Shown: positions 6,820-15,081 of the stretch, one piece after another
How positions within the stretch are numbered: the stretch's first letter is position 1
Layout: each line of letters begins with the position of its first letter
Source: Solirubrobacteraceae bacterium
Lineage (GTDB): Bacteria; Actinomycetota; Thermoleophilia; Solirubrobacterales; Solirubrobacteraceae
NCBI GenBank assembly: GCA_029263125.1
Contig: JAJCYD010000029.1
Coordinates: 1 to 64,000, forward strand
Length of the DNA stretch: 64,000 nucleotides
Direction: 5' to 3'
Program-made: the position numbers and the translations under genes
Notes under the pieces: model-generated
Database searches by the model: none
Told to the model about the DNA's origin: nothing
The model's input: the letters and a program-made list of their open reading frames with translations, nothing else

Positions 6820-7182
6820 ATGCGCGGGGTGCTCACGACAACGACGACGACGCTGCCGCTCGCAGACGCGTGGGGCATGCACGACGTGGGGACGGGCTGG
6901 TGGATCGTGATGATGCTCGCGATGGTCCTCTTCTGGGCGGCGCTGATCACCGGCCTCGTATGGGTCTCGCGAGGCGGCTCGCAAGGCTCTGCCCGGCGCG
7001 ACGAGGGCACCCCGACCGATGTCCTGAACCGCCGCCTGGCCGAAGGCAGCATCACGCCGCAGGAGTACGAGGAACGTCGCGAGCTCATGGCCGGCGGCGC
7101 CGGGACCCGATCAGCGTCGGCGCCGGACGACAGCGTTGGCCGCGCACCCGCCGAGGGCCCCGGACCGGGGAAGCGCGCGTGA
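6820..7182 (+). CDS. SHOCT-domain small membrane protein
   Basis: One membrane helix (W-W-I-V-M-M-L-A-M-V-L-F-W-A-A-L) is followed by a linker. Then comes the short SHOCT motif, P-T-D-V-L-N-R-R-L-A-E-G-S-I-T-P-Q-E-Y-E, and a disordered charged tail. SHOCT modules are oligomerisation or anchoring tails of membrane proteins with no known catalysis. ATG 6820 is one option, a TTG nine bases upstream another. A third is the ATG at 6877 (M-H-D-V-G-T-G-W-W), which matches how many family members begin. The stop overlaps the GTG start of the cytochrome b gene by 4 bp, so it belongs to that operon and may assist assembly of the cytochrome. Confidence 0.8.
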   Translation: MRGVLTTTTTTLPLADAWGMHDVGTGWWIVMMLAMVLFWAALITGLVWVSRGGSQGSARRDEGTPTDVLNRRLAEGSITPQEYEERRELMAGGAGTRSASAPDDSVGRAPAEGPGPGKRA

Positions 7183-8267
7183 GCGGCACGCCCGCAAGCG
7201 CGGACTCCGGCGCGGGCCGTGCGGGCGTCCTGGGATGGGTCGACGATCGCTTCGGCCTGGATGCCCTGCGCTATGCGGTCCCGCACCACGCCAACTCGCT
7301 CGCCTACACCCTGGGCGGGATCACGATGGGAAGCCTCGTGCTGCTCGTGGTCACCGGCGTGTACCTCGCGCAGTTCTACGACCCGACGCAGGCGGGCGCC
7401 CACACGAGCGTCGTGTACATCACCGACACGGCTTTCGCGGGAGCGCTGATCCGCAGCCTGCACTACTGGCTGGCGACGGCATTCGTCGCCGCGCTGGTGC
7501 TGCATATGATCCGCACGTTCGCGACGGCGTCCTTCAAGGCACCGCGTGAAGGGATCTGGATCACCGGCATCGTCCTCTTCCTGCTCGCCGCCGGGTTGCT
7601 GTTCAGCGGCACGGTCCTCAAGCAGGATCAGGAGGCGCTCGAGGCGCTGGCCCACAACGACGAGATCGCACGGCTGTTCGGTTTCGCGGGATTCTGGTTC
7701 TCCGCCGACTTCACCAACAACGTCTCGGTCGTGACGCGGCTCTACATCGCCCACGTCTCGATCCTGCCGGCGTTCGTCGCAGCGGCGCTGGCGGTCCACA
7801 TGCTGCTCATCAAGCGCCATCGCATCTCGCCCCTGCCCTGGGGCACGCCGGAGCAGATCGCCGAACGCGAGCGCTCCGAGCCCAGCCGCACATTCACTAG
7901 CCACCTCGATCACATCGGCATGTGGACGGTCGTCCTGCTGGGGCTGGTTCTGATCCTTGCCGGCCTCGCGCCCGCCGGCCTGGGCCCGGCTGGGGTCGCC
8001 GGCATCGAGATCACAAAGCCTCCCTGGTACTTCCTGTGGCTGTATCCGTGGGAGGACTGGATCGGGCTCGCGGCGCTCTACATCATCCCGGCGATCCTCG
8101 TGCTCGGGCTGCTGTCGATCCCCTTCCTGGACCGCTCGGACCAGCGCGACCCGCGACGGCGCAAGCCGTGGATGGTGCTCGCGGCAGCGGTCGTCGCAGC
8201 CTGGCTGGCGTTGACGATCTACGGAGCCGTCTCCGTTCCGGTGTCCCACACGGGTATGGGGGGCTGA
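7179..8267 (+). CDS. Cytochrome b/b6-type membrane protein
   Basis: This 362-aa membrane protein has the four-helix cytochrome b core with two haem-ligand His pairs: H95/H109 on one helix and H192/H207 on another. The second pair is spaced 15 apart, as in cytochrome b6 rather than mitochondrial-type cytochrome b. The C-terminal part (about 245-355) resembles the subunit IV region, with K-P-P-W-Y-F-L-W-L-Y-P in place of the classical PEWY Qo-site motif. Such proteins oxidise quinol as part of a bc-type complex. No Rieske or cytochrome c gene is adjacent, so the electron acceptor is unclear. GTG 7179 overlaps the SHOCT stop (GTGA). Confidence 0.9.
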   Translation: MSGTPASADSGAGRAGVLGWVDDRFGLDALRYAVPHHANSLAYTLGGITMGSLVLLVVTGVYLAQFYDPTQAGAHTSVVYITDTAFAGALIRSLHYWLATAFVAALVLHMIRTFATASFKAPREGIWITGIVLFLLAAGLLFSGTVLKQDQEALEALAHNDEIARLFGFAGFWFSADFTNNVSVVTRLYIAHVSILPAFVAAALAVHMLLIKRHRISPLPWGTPEQIAERERSEPSRTFTSHLDHIGMWTVVLLGLVLILAGLAPAGLGPAGVAGIEITKPPWYFLWLYPWEDWIGLAALYIIPAILVLGLLSIPFLDRSDQRDPRRRKPWMVLAAAVVAAWLALTIYGAVSVPVSHTGMGG

Positions 8268-8271
8268 GGTC

Positions 8272-8472
8272 GTGGACCAGCGCTTCATCGCCGCGTTCAT
8301 CGTCGTCACCGGCGCGCTCGCGGCGGCCATACAGCTCACCGGCCGAGCGGTCGCCGACGGCGGGACGGTCGTGACCGTGCTGGCTGCGCTCGCCGGATCC
8401 TTCGCTGTCCTGGGCTCGATCGCGCTGGTCCGCGTCGTCGTGATCGTCGAACGAGAACGCAGGCGGCGGTGA
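8272..8472 (+). CDS. Small two-helix membrane protein, 66 aa
   Basis: Two hydrophobic helices (about residues 5-22 and 33-58) are followed by a short basic tail (R-E-R-R-R-R), predicting both ends on the cytosolic side. GTG 8272 lies four bases after the cytochrome b stop, and its own stop overlaps the GTG start of the next gene by 4 bp. Tight coupling on both sides argues that it is a real subunit or assembly factor of the cytochrome b operon. I see no family signature. Confidence 0.7.
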   Translation: MDQRFIAAFIVVTGALAAAIQLTGRAVADGGTVVTVLAALAGSFAVLGSIALVRVVVIVERERRRR

Positions 8473-9011
8473 GACGGGTGCCCGGCATATCGCCGACGCT
8501 CGCGCTCGTCGGCATCCTGGCGGCACTGCTGGCCTTCCCCGCCGGCGCTCTGGCCCATGGAGGCGAAGCCGACGAGGCCAGCGAGCCTTCGGCGGGCGTC
8601 GAGCAGCGTTCGCCCGAAGCGCAGGTCGAGGAGCTCTCGATCCAGCCGGCTCGCGTCCTGGCCCAGCAGGCGTTGTCGACGCTGCGGGTTCTCGACGACG
8701 TCGAGGACGCCGCCATCCGGCTGGACGCGGCGCTGCTGAGCAAGGACGACAGCGACGTCGACAGCGCGCTGCTGCGCAGGGCGACCGAGACCTTGGACGG
8801 CGGCAGCCCGCAGGCCGCCATCGCGCTGCTCGACGAGGCGCTCTCGCGTCCGCTGGGCTCCGACAGCGGCAAGGCTCTGCATGCGGCCGGGCGCGAGTTC
8901 CGTCCGGCCACCGGCACCGAGGAGCTCGTCGCCATCTCGCTGGGCGCGCTGCTCGTCGCGATCGGCGCGGCAGCCCTGTGGCGAACGCGGACCGCGGGAC
9001 CCCGCTCGTGA
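8469..9011 (+). CDS. Envelope protein with signal peptide and C-terminal membrane anchor, 180 aa
   Basis: A signal peptide (hydrophobic residues about 10-28, cleavage near A-L-A-H-G) is followed by an acidic Ala/Leu/Asp-rich helical domain. A C-terminal transmembrane helix (about 155-172) ends in a short basic tail. The protein should therefore sit in the membrane with its helical domain outside. There are no cysteine pairs or haem motif, so it is not a cytochrome. It may be an accessory protein of the cytochrome b operon. It begins with GTG overlapping the previous stop. Confidence 0.72.
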   Translation: MRRVPGISPTLALVGILAALLAFPAGALAHGGEADEASEPSAGVEQRSPEAQVEELSIQPARVLAQQALSTLRVLDDVEDAAIRLDAALLSKDDSDVDSALLRRATETLDGGSPQAAIALLDEALSRPLGSDSGKALHAAGREFRPATGTEELVAISLGALLVAIGAAALWRTRTAGPRS

Positions 9012-9024
9012 GCAGTCGACGCCG

Positions 9025-9729
9025 GTGACCGCGCTCCTCGACGACCTGGACGTCCTGCTCGGTCGCTATCACGGCGACGTCCGGGCGACGTATGACGACG
9101 TCGCCGACCGCTACGACCGGTTCCGCGCGCTGTGGCTGCGGCTAGCCGGCGGGGAGGCCGAGCAGGCCATGCTCGACGACCTCGACGACACGCTGTCCCC
9201 TGGGCAGAGCGTGCTCGACGCCGGCGCCGGCACCGGCGCGCTCTCGCGCGAGATCCTCAGCCGCCAACCTGGCGCCTCGATCACGATGCTGGACCTGTCG
9301 CCGCGGATGCTGGCGCGCGCCGACGACCTCCCGGCCGTCAAGACGGTTGGAAGCATGCTCGAGATCCCCTTCGAGGACAACAGTTTCGACATCGTCGTGA
9401 GCGCCTGGGTCATCGAGACGGTCGCCGATCCGATCGGGGCAGTTTCCGAGTGCCTGCGTGTGCTGAGCCCCGACGGGCACCTCTACTACAGCTTCTGCTC
9501 GCTGCCCGACGGCTGGCTGTCGCTCGCCGGCTCGGCGCTGCTGCGCGCCGCGGTGAAGCGCGGCTTCGCGGGGAGCTTCCTGGCTCCCGAGCACACTCCG
9601 TGGCATGACTGCGACCGCTCGCACATCCGGCGCTTCCGCGGCGGCCTGACCACTGAGATCGCGCTGCGCAAGTGCTGCTCGGTCGGCCCCGAGACGCTGC
9701 CGGACGCACAGGCAGGCAGACGTGGATGA
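9025..9729 (+). CDS. Class I SAM-dependent methyltransferase (UbiE/Methyltransf_11 type)
   Basis: Motif I of the Rossmann methyltransferase fold is clear (V-L-D-A-G-A-G-T-G-A-L-S, about residues 66-77). An acidic ribose-binding position follows at M-L-D-L-S, then a motif II/III region F-D-I-V-V-S-A-W-V-I-E and R-V-L-S-P-D-G-H-L. The C-terminal cap carries Cys and His residues (H-D-C-D-R-S-H). The substrate is unknown; quinone or lipid methylation would suit the neighbouring quinol-oxidising cytochrome b. GTG 9025 lies 13 bp after the preceding stop, so it is probably the last gene of the SHOCT-cytochrome operon. Confidence 0.85.
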   Translation: MTALLDDLDVLLGRYHGDVRATYDDVADRYDRFRALWLRLAGGEAEQAMLDDLDDTLSPGQSVLDAGAGTGALSREILSRQPGASITMLDLSPRMLARADDLPAVKTVGSMLEIPFEDNSFDIVVSAWVIETVADPIGAVSECLRVLSPDGHLYYSFCSLPDGWLSLAGSALLRAAVKRGFAGSFLAPEHTPWHDCDRSHIRRFRGGLTTEIALRKCCSVGPETLPDAQAGRRG

Positions 9730-10246
9730 ATAGCCGCAGGTCAAGCTCGGCGCCGGCGCGCGGTCTGACCTCGTCCGTCACGCGCTCGGCAGGGGGCTGC
9801 GGCGGGACGTGTGAGGAGCGCGGGTGCCGGCCGTTGATTCTTCCGGGTAGCCGTGGTACGGCGACCATGGCAAAGCGCGGCTGCTCGAAATGCTGTGCGT
9901 GACTCGTGCGTCCTCTCGTCGCAGAGGTCGGTACGGGTGCTGCTCGATTGCACCGTAAGGGGCGGCGGGGCCGGACCAACCGTGCGAGTCGGTCGTGCTG
10001 GATCGTGCAAACCACGGATGCCACGCGCGCACCATCCCGCCGCGCAGGACGGCTCGCGTCCAGGTCGCACCGGCGCGTCGCTCATGCCGCCGTGCAGCCC
10101 AACTGCCGCCGGTCAGCGTCTGTGGCTGCTGCTGGCGGCAGCCGCGAGAACCGTGTATGCCCGCGAGCTGACTCGTAGATTCCACGCTGGTCGACCCGCC
10201 GGGACAGGGTCAGCATCGGGGTGCAAACGACGCTGGAGGCAACCCC
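9730..10246 (+). other. 517-bp interval without a supportable gene
   Basis: Frames on both strands are short and biased toward Arg/Pro/Ala, as in shadow frames. The interval lies between the methyltransferase and a broken uspA, so it may be decayed sequence. The only compact reading is an 11-codon ORF with three cysteines (M-A-K-R-G-C-S-K-C-C-A, near 9870), which I do not consider evidence of a gene. Confidence 0.5.
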
Positions 10247-10523
10247 GTGATCCTGCTCTGCTACCACGGATCTCACGACGCGCACCGAGCCGCGGCGCGT
10301 CAGCATCGCGTCCGCGATCGCCTCGATCGCCGACGAGGTCGAGGCCGACGCGATCGTCCTGAGCACCCGCGGCCGGGGTGGCATCAAGTCCCTACTGCTG
10401 GGCAGCGTCTCCCACGCCGTCCTCCAGCACGCAGACCGCCCTGTGCTCGTCGTGCCGTCCGACGACGTCGCGCGCGCCCGGGGCGCCGCCCGCGAGCGCT
10501 CGCTGGCGCAGCACCAGACATGA
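10247..10523 (+). pseudogene. Universal stress protein (UspA), internally deleted
   Basis: GTG 10247 opens with M-I-L-L-C-Y-H-G-S-H-D-A, the first strand of a UspA domain. After about 12 codons that frame dissolves. A second frame then gives the complete C-terminal half: A-D-A-I-V-L-S-T-R-G-R-G-G-I-K-S-L-L-L-G, which is the ATP-binding G-x2-G-x9-G(S/T) loop, then S-V-S-H-A-V-L-Q-H-A-D-R-P-V-L-V-V. A normal domain has about 140 residues; here the middle 50-60 are missing and the halves are out of frame. It precedes the potassium antiporter pair by 50 bp. Confidence 0.75.
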
Positions 10524-10572
10524 TCGACGCGACGAGGCCGTCGGACGGTCGCGGGCACGGCCCGCCGCAGCG

Positions 10573-11064
10573 ATGACCGCCGTCGAGGAGACCAGGCTGC
10601 CTGGTGTCGGCATCCGCCACGATTTCGTGACGGGCGCCGGCAAGCGGATCGGGATGCTGTCGCATTTCAGCGGCCGGCGCGAGCTGCTGATCTACGACGA
10701 TCGCGACCCCGACGCCTGCCGGGAGATCGTCGAGCTCGACGAGGACGACACGCGGCTGCTCGCCGAGCTGCTCGGCGCCGATCACGTCGCCGAGCACCTG
10801 ATCGGCCTGCAGCAGTCGCTGAAGGGGCTGGCGATCGACTGGCTGCCCGTCGAGGCTCAGGCCGCCGGCGCCGACGCCGGCGGCGCGGCGCGGGACGTCG
10901 GGCTCGTCGGCGAGGCGGGCGTGTCGGTCGTGGCGGTGATCCGAGCAGGCGAGCCCGTGCCCGCGCCGCCGGCGCGGTTTGCCCTGCGCGCCGGGGACAC
11001 GGTCGTCGTCGTCGGCGCGCCGCAGGCGATCCGGCAGGCGCTCGCCCGCTTGCGCGGGGAGTGA
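10573..11064 (+). CDS. khtT: KhtT-like regulatory subunit of a K+/H+ antiporter (TrkA-C domain)
   Basis: The 163-aa protein has an N-terminal domain (T-R-L-P-G-V-G-I-R-H-D-F, then a K-R-I-G-M-L-S-H-F-S-G-R-R segment) typical of KhtT. A C-terminal RCK_C/TrkA-C fold is visible at about 88-163, including V-S-V-V-A-V-I-R-A-G and L-R-A-G-D-T-V-V-V-V-G. KhtT subunits gate the KhtU antiporter in response to nucleotide such as c-di-AMP, or to pH. The antiporter gene begins 3 bp after this stop, which supports the assignment. There is no membrane segment; it acts on the cytosolic face. Confidence 0.88.
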   Translation: MTAVEETRLPGVGIRHDFVTGAGKRIGMLSHFSGRRELLIYDDRDPDACREIVELDEDDTRLLAELLGADHVAEHLIGLQQSLKGLAIDWLPVEAQAAGADAGGAARDVGLVGEAGVSVVAVIRAGEPVPAPPARFALRAGDTVVVVGAPQAIRQALARLRGE

Positions 11065-11067
11065 GCC

Positions 11068-12300
11068 GTGGCGGCGGGCGGCGACGCCGCCATGCTGATC
11101 GAGCTCGGGGCGATCCTGATCGCGCTGGCGGCGGCGGGTCGGCTGTCGGACCGGATCGGCCTGTCCCCGATTCCCCTGTACCTGGTCGCGGGGCTCGTGC
11201 TCGGGCAGGTGGGCGACGGTCCGCTGTCGTTCTCCGACGAGGTCGTGCAGATCGGCGCGGAGATCGGGCTCGTGCTGCTGCTGTTCATGCTCGGCGTGGA
11301 GTACTCCGGCAAGGATCTCTCGGCCAGCCTGCGCGACAGCCGTCGAGCCGGGCTGCTCGACGCGATGCTCAACTTCTGGCCCGGTGTCCTGGCTGCGATC
11401 CTGCTGGGCTGGGGGCTGACGGCTGCGCTGCTGCTGGGAGGAGTCACCTACATCTCCTCCTCCGGGATCGTGGCCAAGGTCGTGGCCGACCTGCATCGCA
11501 TCGCCAACCGCGAGACGCCCGCCGTCTTCTCGATCCTCGTCATCGAGGATCTCGCGATGGCGGTCTACCTGCCGCTGGTCGCCGTGCTGCTGACCGGAAC
11601 TGCGGTGCTCTCAGGACTGCTGCTCGCCGTGCTGGCAATCGCCACCGCGGCCGCCGCGTTGACCGTCGCGATTCGCTTCGGGGATCCCCTCAGCCGCGCG
11701 ATCTCGTCGCGCTCGGACGAGGTGCTGCTGCTGACGATCCTGGGCTTCGTCCTGCTCGTCGCCGGCACGGCCGAGGGCCTGCAGCTGTCGGCGGCGGTCG
11801 GCGCGTTCCTGGCCGGGATCGCGCTGTCCGGACCGGCCGCAGCGCGCGCCCGCTCGCTGATATCGCCGTTGCGCGACCTGTTCGCCGCGGCGTTCTTCGT
11901 GCTCTTCGGGCTCGAACTCGACGCCGCGGCGATCCCGCCGGTCGCGCTGGTCGCGCTGGCACTGGCCGTCGTGACCGCCGGCACGAAGCTCGTCACCGGC
12001 TGGCGGGCGGCGGGCGAGCTCGGCGTCGGCGGCCGCGGCAGGATCCGCGCCGGGACCGCGCTGATCGCGCGCGGCGAGTTCTCGATCGTGATCGCCGGGC
12101 TCGGGGTGAGCGCGGGGATCGAGCCGCAGCTGGGGCCCGTGGCGGCGGCCTACGTGCTGTTCAGCGCGCTGCTCGGCTCGGTCGCCACGCGCTGGGCCGA
12201 CGCGATCGCCGATCGGCTGCCGATCGCTCGCCGGCTCGGCGGCTACCCGGGCGGCGCGGTCGGGGCGCCGGCGCCGCCGCGATCCGAGCATGTCCCGTGA
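11068..12300 (+). CDS. khtU: KhtU-like CPA2 cation:proton antiporter
   Basis: The 410-aa protein has about twelve membrane helices and the layout of the CPA2 (KefB/KhtU) Na+/H+ exchanger domain. It shows the early S-P-I-P-L-Y-L-V-A-G-L-V-L-G, then S-S-S-G-I-V-A-K-V, and I-A-R-G-E-F-S-I-V-I-A in the C-terminal third, near the ion-binding helices. It lacks the RCK nucleotide-binding tail of KefC, because that function is supplied by the separate KhtT gene directly upstream. It probably exports K+ in exchange for H+ under alkaline or osmotic stress. Start GTG 11068. Confidence 0.9.
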   Translation: MAAGGDAAMLIELGAILIALAAAGRLSDRIGLSPIPLYLVAGLVLGQVGDGPLSFSDEVVQIGAEIGLVLLLFMLGVEYSGKDLSASLRDSRRAGLLDAMLNFWPGVLAAILLGWGLTAALLLGGVTYISSSGIVAKVVADLHRIANRETPAVFSILVIEDLAMAVYLPLVAVLLTGTAVLSGLLLAVLAIATAAAALTVAIRFGDPLSRAISSRSDEVLLLTILGFVLLVAGTAEGLQLSAAVGAFLAGIALSGPAAARARSLISPLRDLFAAAFFVLFGLELDAAAIPPVALVALALAVVTAGTKLVTGWRAAGELGVGGRGRIRAGTALIARGEFSIVIAGLGVSAGIEPQLGPVAAAYVLFSALLGSVATRWADAIADRLPIARRLGGYPGGAVGAPAPPRSEHVP

Positions 12301-12323
12301 GGCCGGGTGGCCCCGCCGGAGGC

Positions 12324-13436
12324 ATGACGGCGGCGGACGCGGGCCTGCAGGGGCTGTCGCCGTCCTACTTCGCGCTCGTGATGGCGACCGGGATCGTCTC
12401 GGTGGCGGCGGACGCGCAGGGCATGCGGGCGCTCGCGGTGGCGCTGTTCGTGCTCAACGTGCCCGCCTACGTCGTACTGTGGGCGCTGACGGTGCTGCGT
12501 TTGGTCCGCCACCGGGGGGCCTTCCTCAGCGACCTGACCAGCCACCAGCGCGGTCCCGGGTTCCTCACCGTCGTGGCGGGCACCTGCGTGCTCGCTACGC
12601 AGATCGTGGTGCTGTTCGACTACTTCGCAATCGCCACCTTCCTATGGGCGGTGGCGATCGTCCTCTGGGTCCTGCTCACCTACGCGATCTTCACCGCCCT
12701 GACGATCAAGCGCGAGAAGCCCTCGCTCGAGGAGGGGATCAGCGGCGGGTGGCTGATCGCGGTCGTCGCGACGCAGTCGATCGCCGTGCTGACCGCGCTG
12801 CTGGCCGCCCATTGGGAGCAGCCGCTGCGGCTGCACGCAAACTTCTTCGCCCTGTCGATGTGGCTCTGGGGCGGGATGCTCTACATCTGGATCATCTCGC
12901 TGATCTTCTATCGCTACACGTTCTTCAGATTCTCGCCGGACGACCTGTCGCCACCGTACTGGATCAACATGGGGGCGATGGCGATCTCGGTCCTGGCCGG
13001 GTCGCTGCTGATCTCCAACAGCGCCGGCGCCCCGTTTTTGAGCTCGCTGCGTCCGTTCCTCGAGGGCTTCACGGTCTTCTACTGGGCGACCGGCACGTGG
13101 TGGATCCCGATGATCGCCATCCTCGCCGTCTGGCGGTACGGCTACCGCCGACTCCCGCTGGAGTACGACCCCCTGTACTGGGGGGCCGTCTTCCCGCTGG
13201 GCATGTACACGGTCGCGACGCTGGAGATGGCGCGGGCGCTGAAGCTCGAGTTCCTCGACTTCATCCCCGGCTCGTTCGTGTATCTAGCGCTTGCCGCTTG
13301 GCTTGCCGCGTACCTCGGGATGCTCCGCGGCCTGGTCCGCCTACTGCGAACGTGCCGCGACCGCGATCGGCCTGGGACGGGGACTGCGCCCGCGGAGCCG
13401 GGCGACGGTGACGGCGGCAGTCATCGTGACCGCTGA
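12324..13436 (+). CDS. TDT-family (TehA/SLAC1-like) membrane transporter
   Basis: Ten hydrophobic helices span the 370 residues. The first block, S-P-S-Y-F-A-L-V-M-A-T-G-I-V-S, is the signature opening helix of the tellurite-resistance/dicarboxylate transporter family. The conserved pore helices with G-x-W-W-I-P and a late F-P-L-G-M-Y motif are also present. Family members are anion channels or transporters (malate, sulfite, tellurite); the substrate cannot be read from sequence. The gene follows khtU by 23 bp, suggesting co-transcription. The C-terminal 30 residues are disordered and polar. A purine-rich GGAGG lies very close to the ATG, so the start is slightly uncertain. Confidence 0.88.
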   Translation: MTAADAGLQGLSPSYFALVMATGIVSVAADAQGMRALAVALFVLNVPAYVVLWALTVLRLVRHRGAFLSDLTSHQRGPGFLTVVAGTCVLATQIVVLFDYFAIATFLWAVAIVLWVLLTYAIFTALTIKREKPSLEEGISGGWLIAVVATQSIAVLTALLAAHWEQPLRLHANFFALSMWLWGGMLYIWIISLIFYRYTFFRFSPDDLSPPYWINMGAMAISVLAGSLLISNSAGAPFLSSLRPFLEGFTVFYWATGTWWIPMIAILAVWRYGYRRLPLEYDPLYWGAVFPLGMYTVATLEMARALKLEFLDFIPGSFVYLALAAWLAAYLGMLRGLVRLLRTCRDRDRPGTGTAPAEPGDGDGGSHRDR

Positions 13437-13478
13437 CGGTGTTCGCGGCCGCGTTTCATCTCGGGACGGACATGGCTG

Positions 13479-13577
13479 ATTGTGGTCGCGCCGCAGCGGC
13501 TGTTCGCCGCCACTCGCGGCAAGCTCGAACGCCATCTGCGCATCGAGGAGGAGACGCTATTCCCAGCCTGCCGCTGA
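13479..13577 (+). pseudogene. Possible C-terminal fragment of a hemerythrin-like protein
   Basis: A 32-codon stretch reads R-L-F-A-A-T-R-G-K-L-E-R-H-L-R-I-E-E-E-T-L-F-P-A-C and then stops. The H-x3-E-E-x3-F-P pattern matches the last metal-binding helix of bacterial hemerythrin (HHE) domains. No N-terminal helices are found upstream in any frame. The remainder of the interval 13437-13783 shows no other coding signal. Confidence 0.4.
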
Positions 13578-13783
13578 TCAGCAGCGAGATCGAAGTAGCG
13601 ATGCATTCGGCTTCTTGAGCCTGGTGCGGCCGCCTTCAGAACACGACAAGCGCGCCGCGTCGCAGAATCGGTCGCTTCTGAGATCGCTCTCGGCATGAAA
13701 TGGCCTTCGGCACCCAGCGATGGCCGTGGCGATCGGGGCGGGTGCCCGCGAAATGGGGATTCGCGACCCGCAATGATGTGGGC

Positions 13784-14827
13784 ATGCCGGCAGAGGCTGA
13801 CGCGTCGCGGGACCTTCGGGTCGGTGATCCGGTGCGCTCAACGATCGGTCGGGCCGCGCTCGGCTCGACCGTTGTGGCCGTGGTCTTCGTTGTGATGACG
13901 TGGGCGGCCAAGGAGCTGCCGTCGCTGTACGTGCGCGAACCGTGGCAGGACGATCCCTACGACACCGTGGTGTCGTTCGCGCTGTGGTGCGTTCCGATGC
14001 TGGTGGCCCTCTGCACGCTGCGGGTGGTCATGTGTCGACGCGACGCGCCGCTGCCAGTCCGGCGAGCGTTGGATGTGGTGCGCGCAAGCCGAGTGCTGGT
14101 GGCCGCGGTTGCGCTGACGCTCGCAAGCGAGTGGTCCAGCGTGCTGGTGCATGCCCATCGTGCGGCGTGGACGGCGACGACCACCGCGCTGATCTGGGGA
14201 CTGTTGCTGTTGACGGTCCTGACCGTCGCGGTATCGCGAGCATTGCGCCTCGCCGGGCGCGCAACGCGCCGGTTTGCCGACGCACCGTCCCAGCCCGACT
14301 GGCTGGCGGACGCGATCGCGCTCGGTGAGCGCCACGCACAGAGGTTGGGGTCGTCGCGCCGCCTCGCGCTACGCGTTCTGCGTTGGCTCGACAGCGAACT
14401 CATAGCTCGCATCCGGTGCTACCCGTTGCGGGCCTGCGGCGTATTCGCTGTCGGCGCCGGCGTGGCCCTGGCAAGCCCGCAGGTGATCTACGAGGGCTAC
14501 TCGACGACCGTCGCGGTGTTCTTCGTTGCAGTCGCGGGGTGCGGCATGTTCGCCATCATCGCGATCGTGGGCTCGCACCTGCGCATCGTCGAACGACCCG
14601 ACGCGCCATCCAGCGCGGTGAGCGTCGCCCTCGTGCTCGCGTGCGCGAGCGTCCCGCTCACCGTAGCGTTCCGCGACGCTCTCTGGGCGCTGCTTGCAAC
14701 CGACACCGACGGCGGTCTCGCCGAGCTCGCCGAACTCGCTATCGGCGTCGCGATGGCGACGGGCGCTGTCGTCCTCGCCGCGGTGCCACTCGCCCGCGGA
14801 CGTCGCGCGCGCCCACGAGCCAGGTGA
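13784..14827 (+). CDS. Polytopic membrane protein of unknown function, 347 aa
   Basis: Hydropathy by eye suggests about seven or eight helices in two groups. There is a pair near residues 25-50 and 60-80, a second pair near 105-155, then a cytosolic amphipathic region (about 165-215), then four helices to the C-terminus. The C-terminal tail is basic (R-G-R-R-A-R-P-R-A-R). I recognise no family motif. The frame is open 28 codons upstream of the chosen ATG, but that part has no membrane character and unusual composition. The gene stands alone between the hemerythrin-like remnant and tRNA-Leu. Confidence 0.68.
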   Translation: MPAEADASRDLRVGDPVRSTIGRAALGSTVVAVVFVVMTWAAKELPSLYVREPWQDDPYDTVVSFALWCVPMLVALCTLRVVMCRRDAPLPVRRALDVVRASRVLVAAVALTLASEWSSVLVHAHRAAWTATTTALIWGLLLLTVLTVAVSRALRLAGRATRRFADAPSQPDWLADAIALGERHAQRLGSSRRLALRVLRWLDSELIARIRCYPLRACGVFAVGAGVALASPQVIYEGYSTTVAVFFVAVAGCGMFAIIAIVGSHLRIVERPDAPSSAVSVALVLACASVPLTVAFRDALWALLATDTDGGLAELAELAIGVAMATGAVVLAAVPLARGRRARPRAR

Positions 14828-14967
14828 CCAACTGCCGAAGCGATGTCGGACGTGACCCGTTCTGGCAGTTCTGTGTGCCAGTGGGGAACACAGATTGGGA
14901 GCACACGTGCAGTTGACGACGCGACGATGTCCTGCTGAGTCAGCTACCCCCTGCACACCGGCATATA

Positions 14968-15049
14968 TGCGGGCGGAGGGACTCGAACCCCCATGGCTTG
15001 CGCCACCGGCACCTAAAGCCGGCGTGTCTACCAATTCCACCACGCCCGC
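14968..15049 (-). tRNA. tRNA-Leu (anticodon TAG)
   Basis: The reverse strand gives acceptor stem GCGGGCG/CGCCCGC with discriminator A and the class II variable arm. The anticodon stem CCGGC/GCCGG surrounds TTTAGGT, giving anticodon TAG; the T-loop is GGTTCGAGTCC. CCA is not encoded. Confidence 0.95.
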
Positions 15050-15081
15050 AGGGCGTTTGGAAATTGTATGTTGGCGGAGGC

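Noticed and set aside
6804-8882. Very long minus-strand frame opposite the cytochrome b operon
   Set aside because: It is Arg/Asp/Gln/His-rich and lies antisense to well-recognised genes; this is the usual mirror frame of high-GC coding DNA.
9870-9902. 11-codon ORF with three cysteines
   Set aside because: Too short to judge, with no ribosome site or conservation information.
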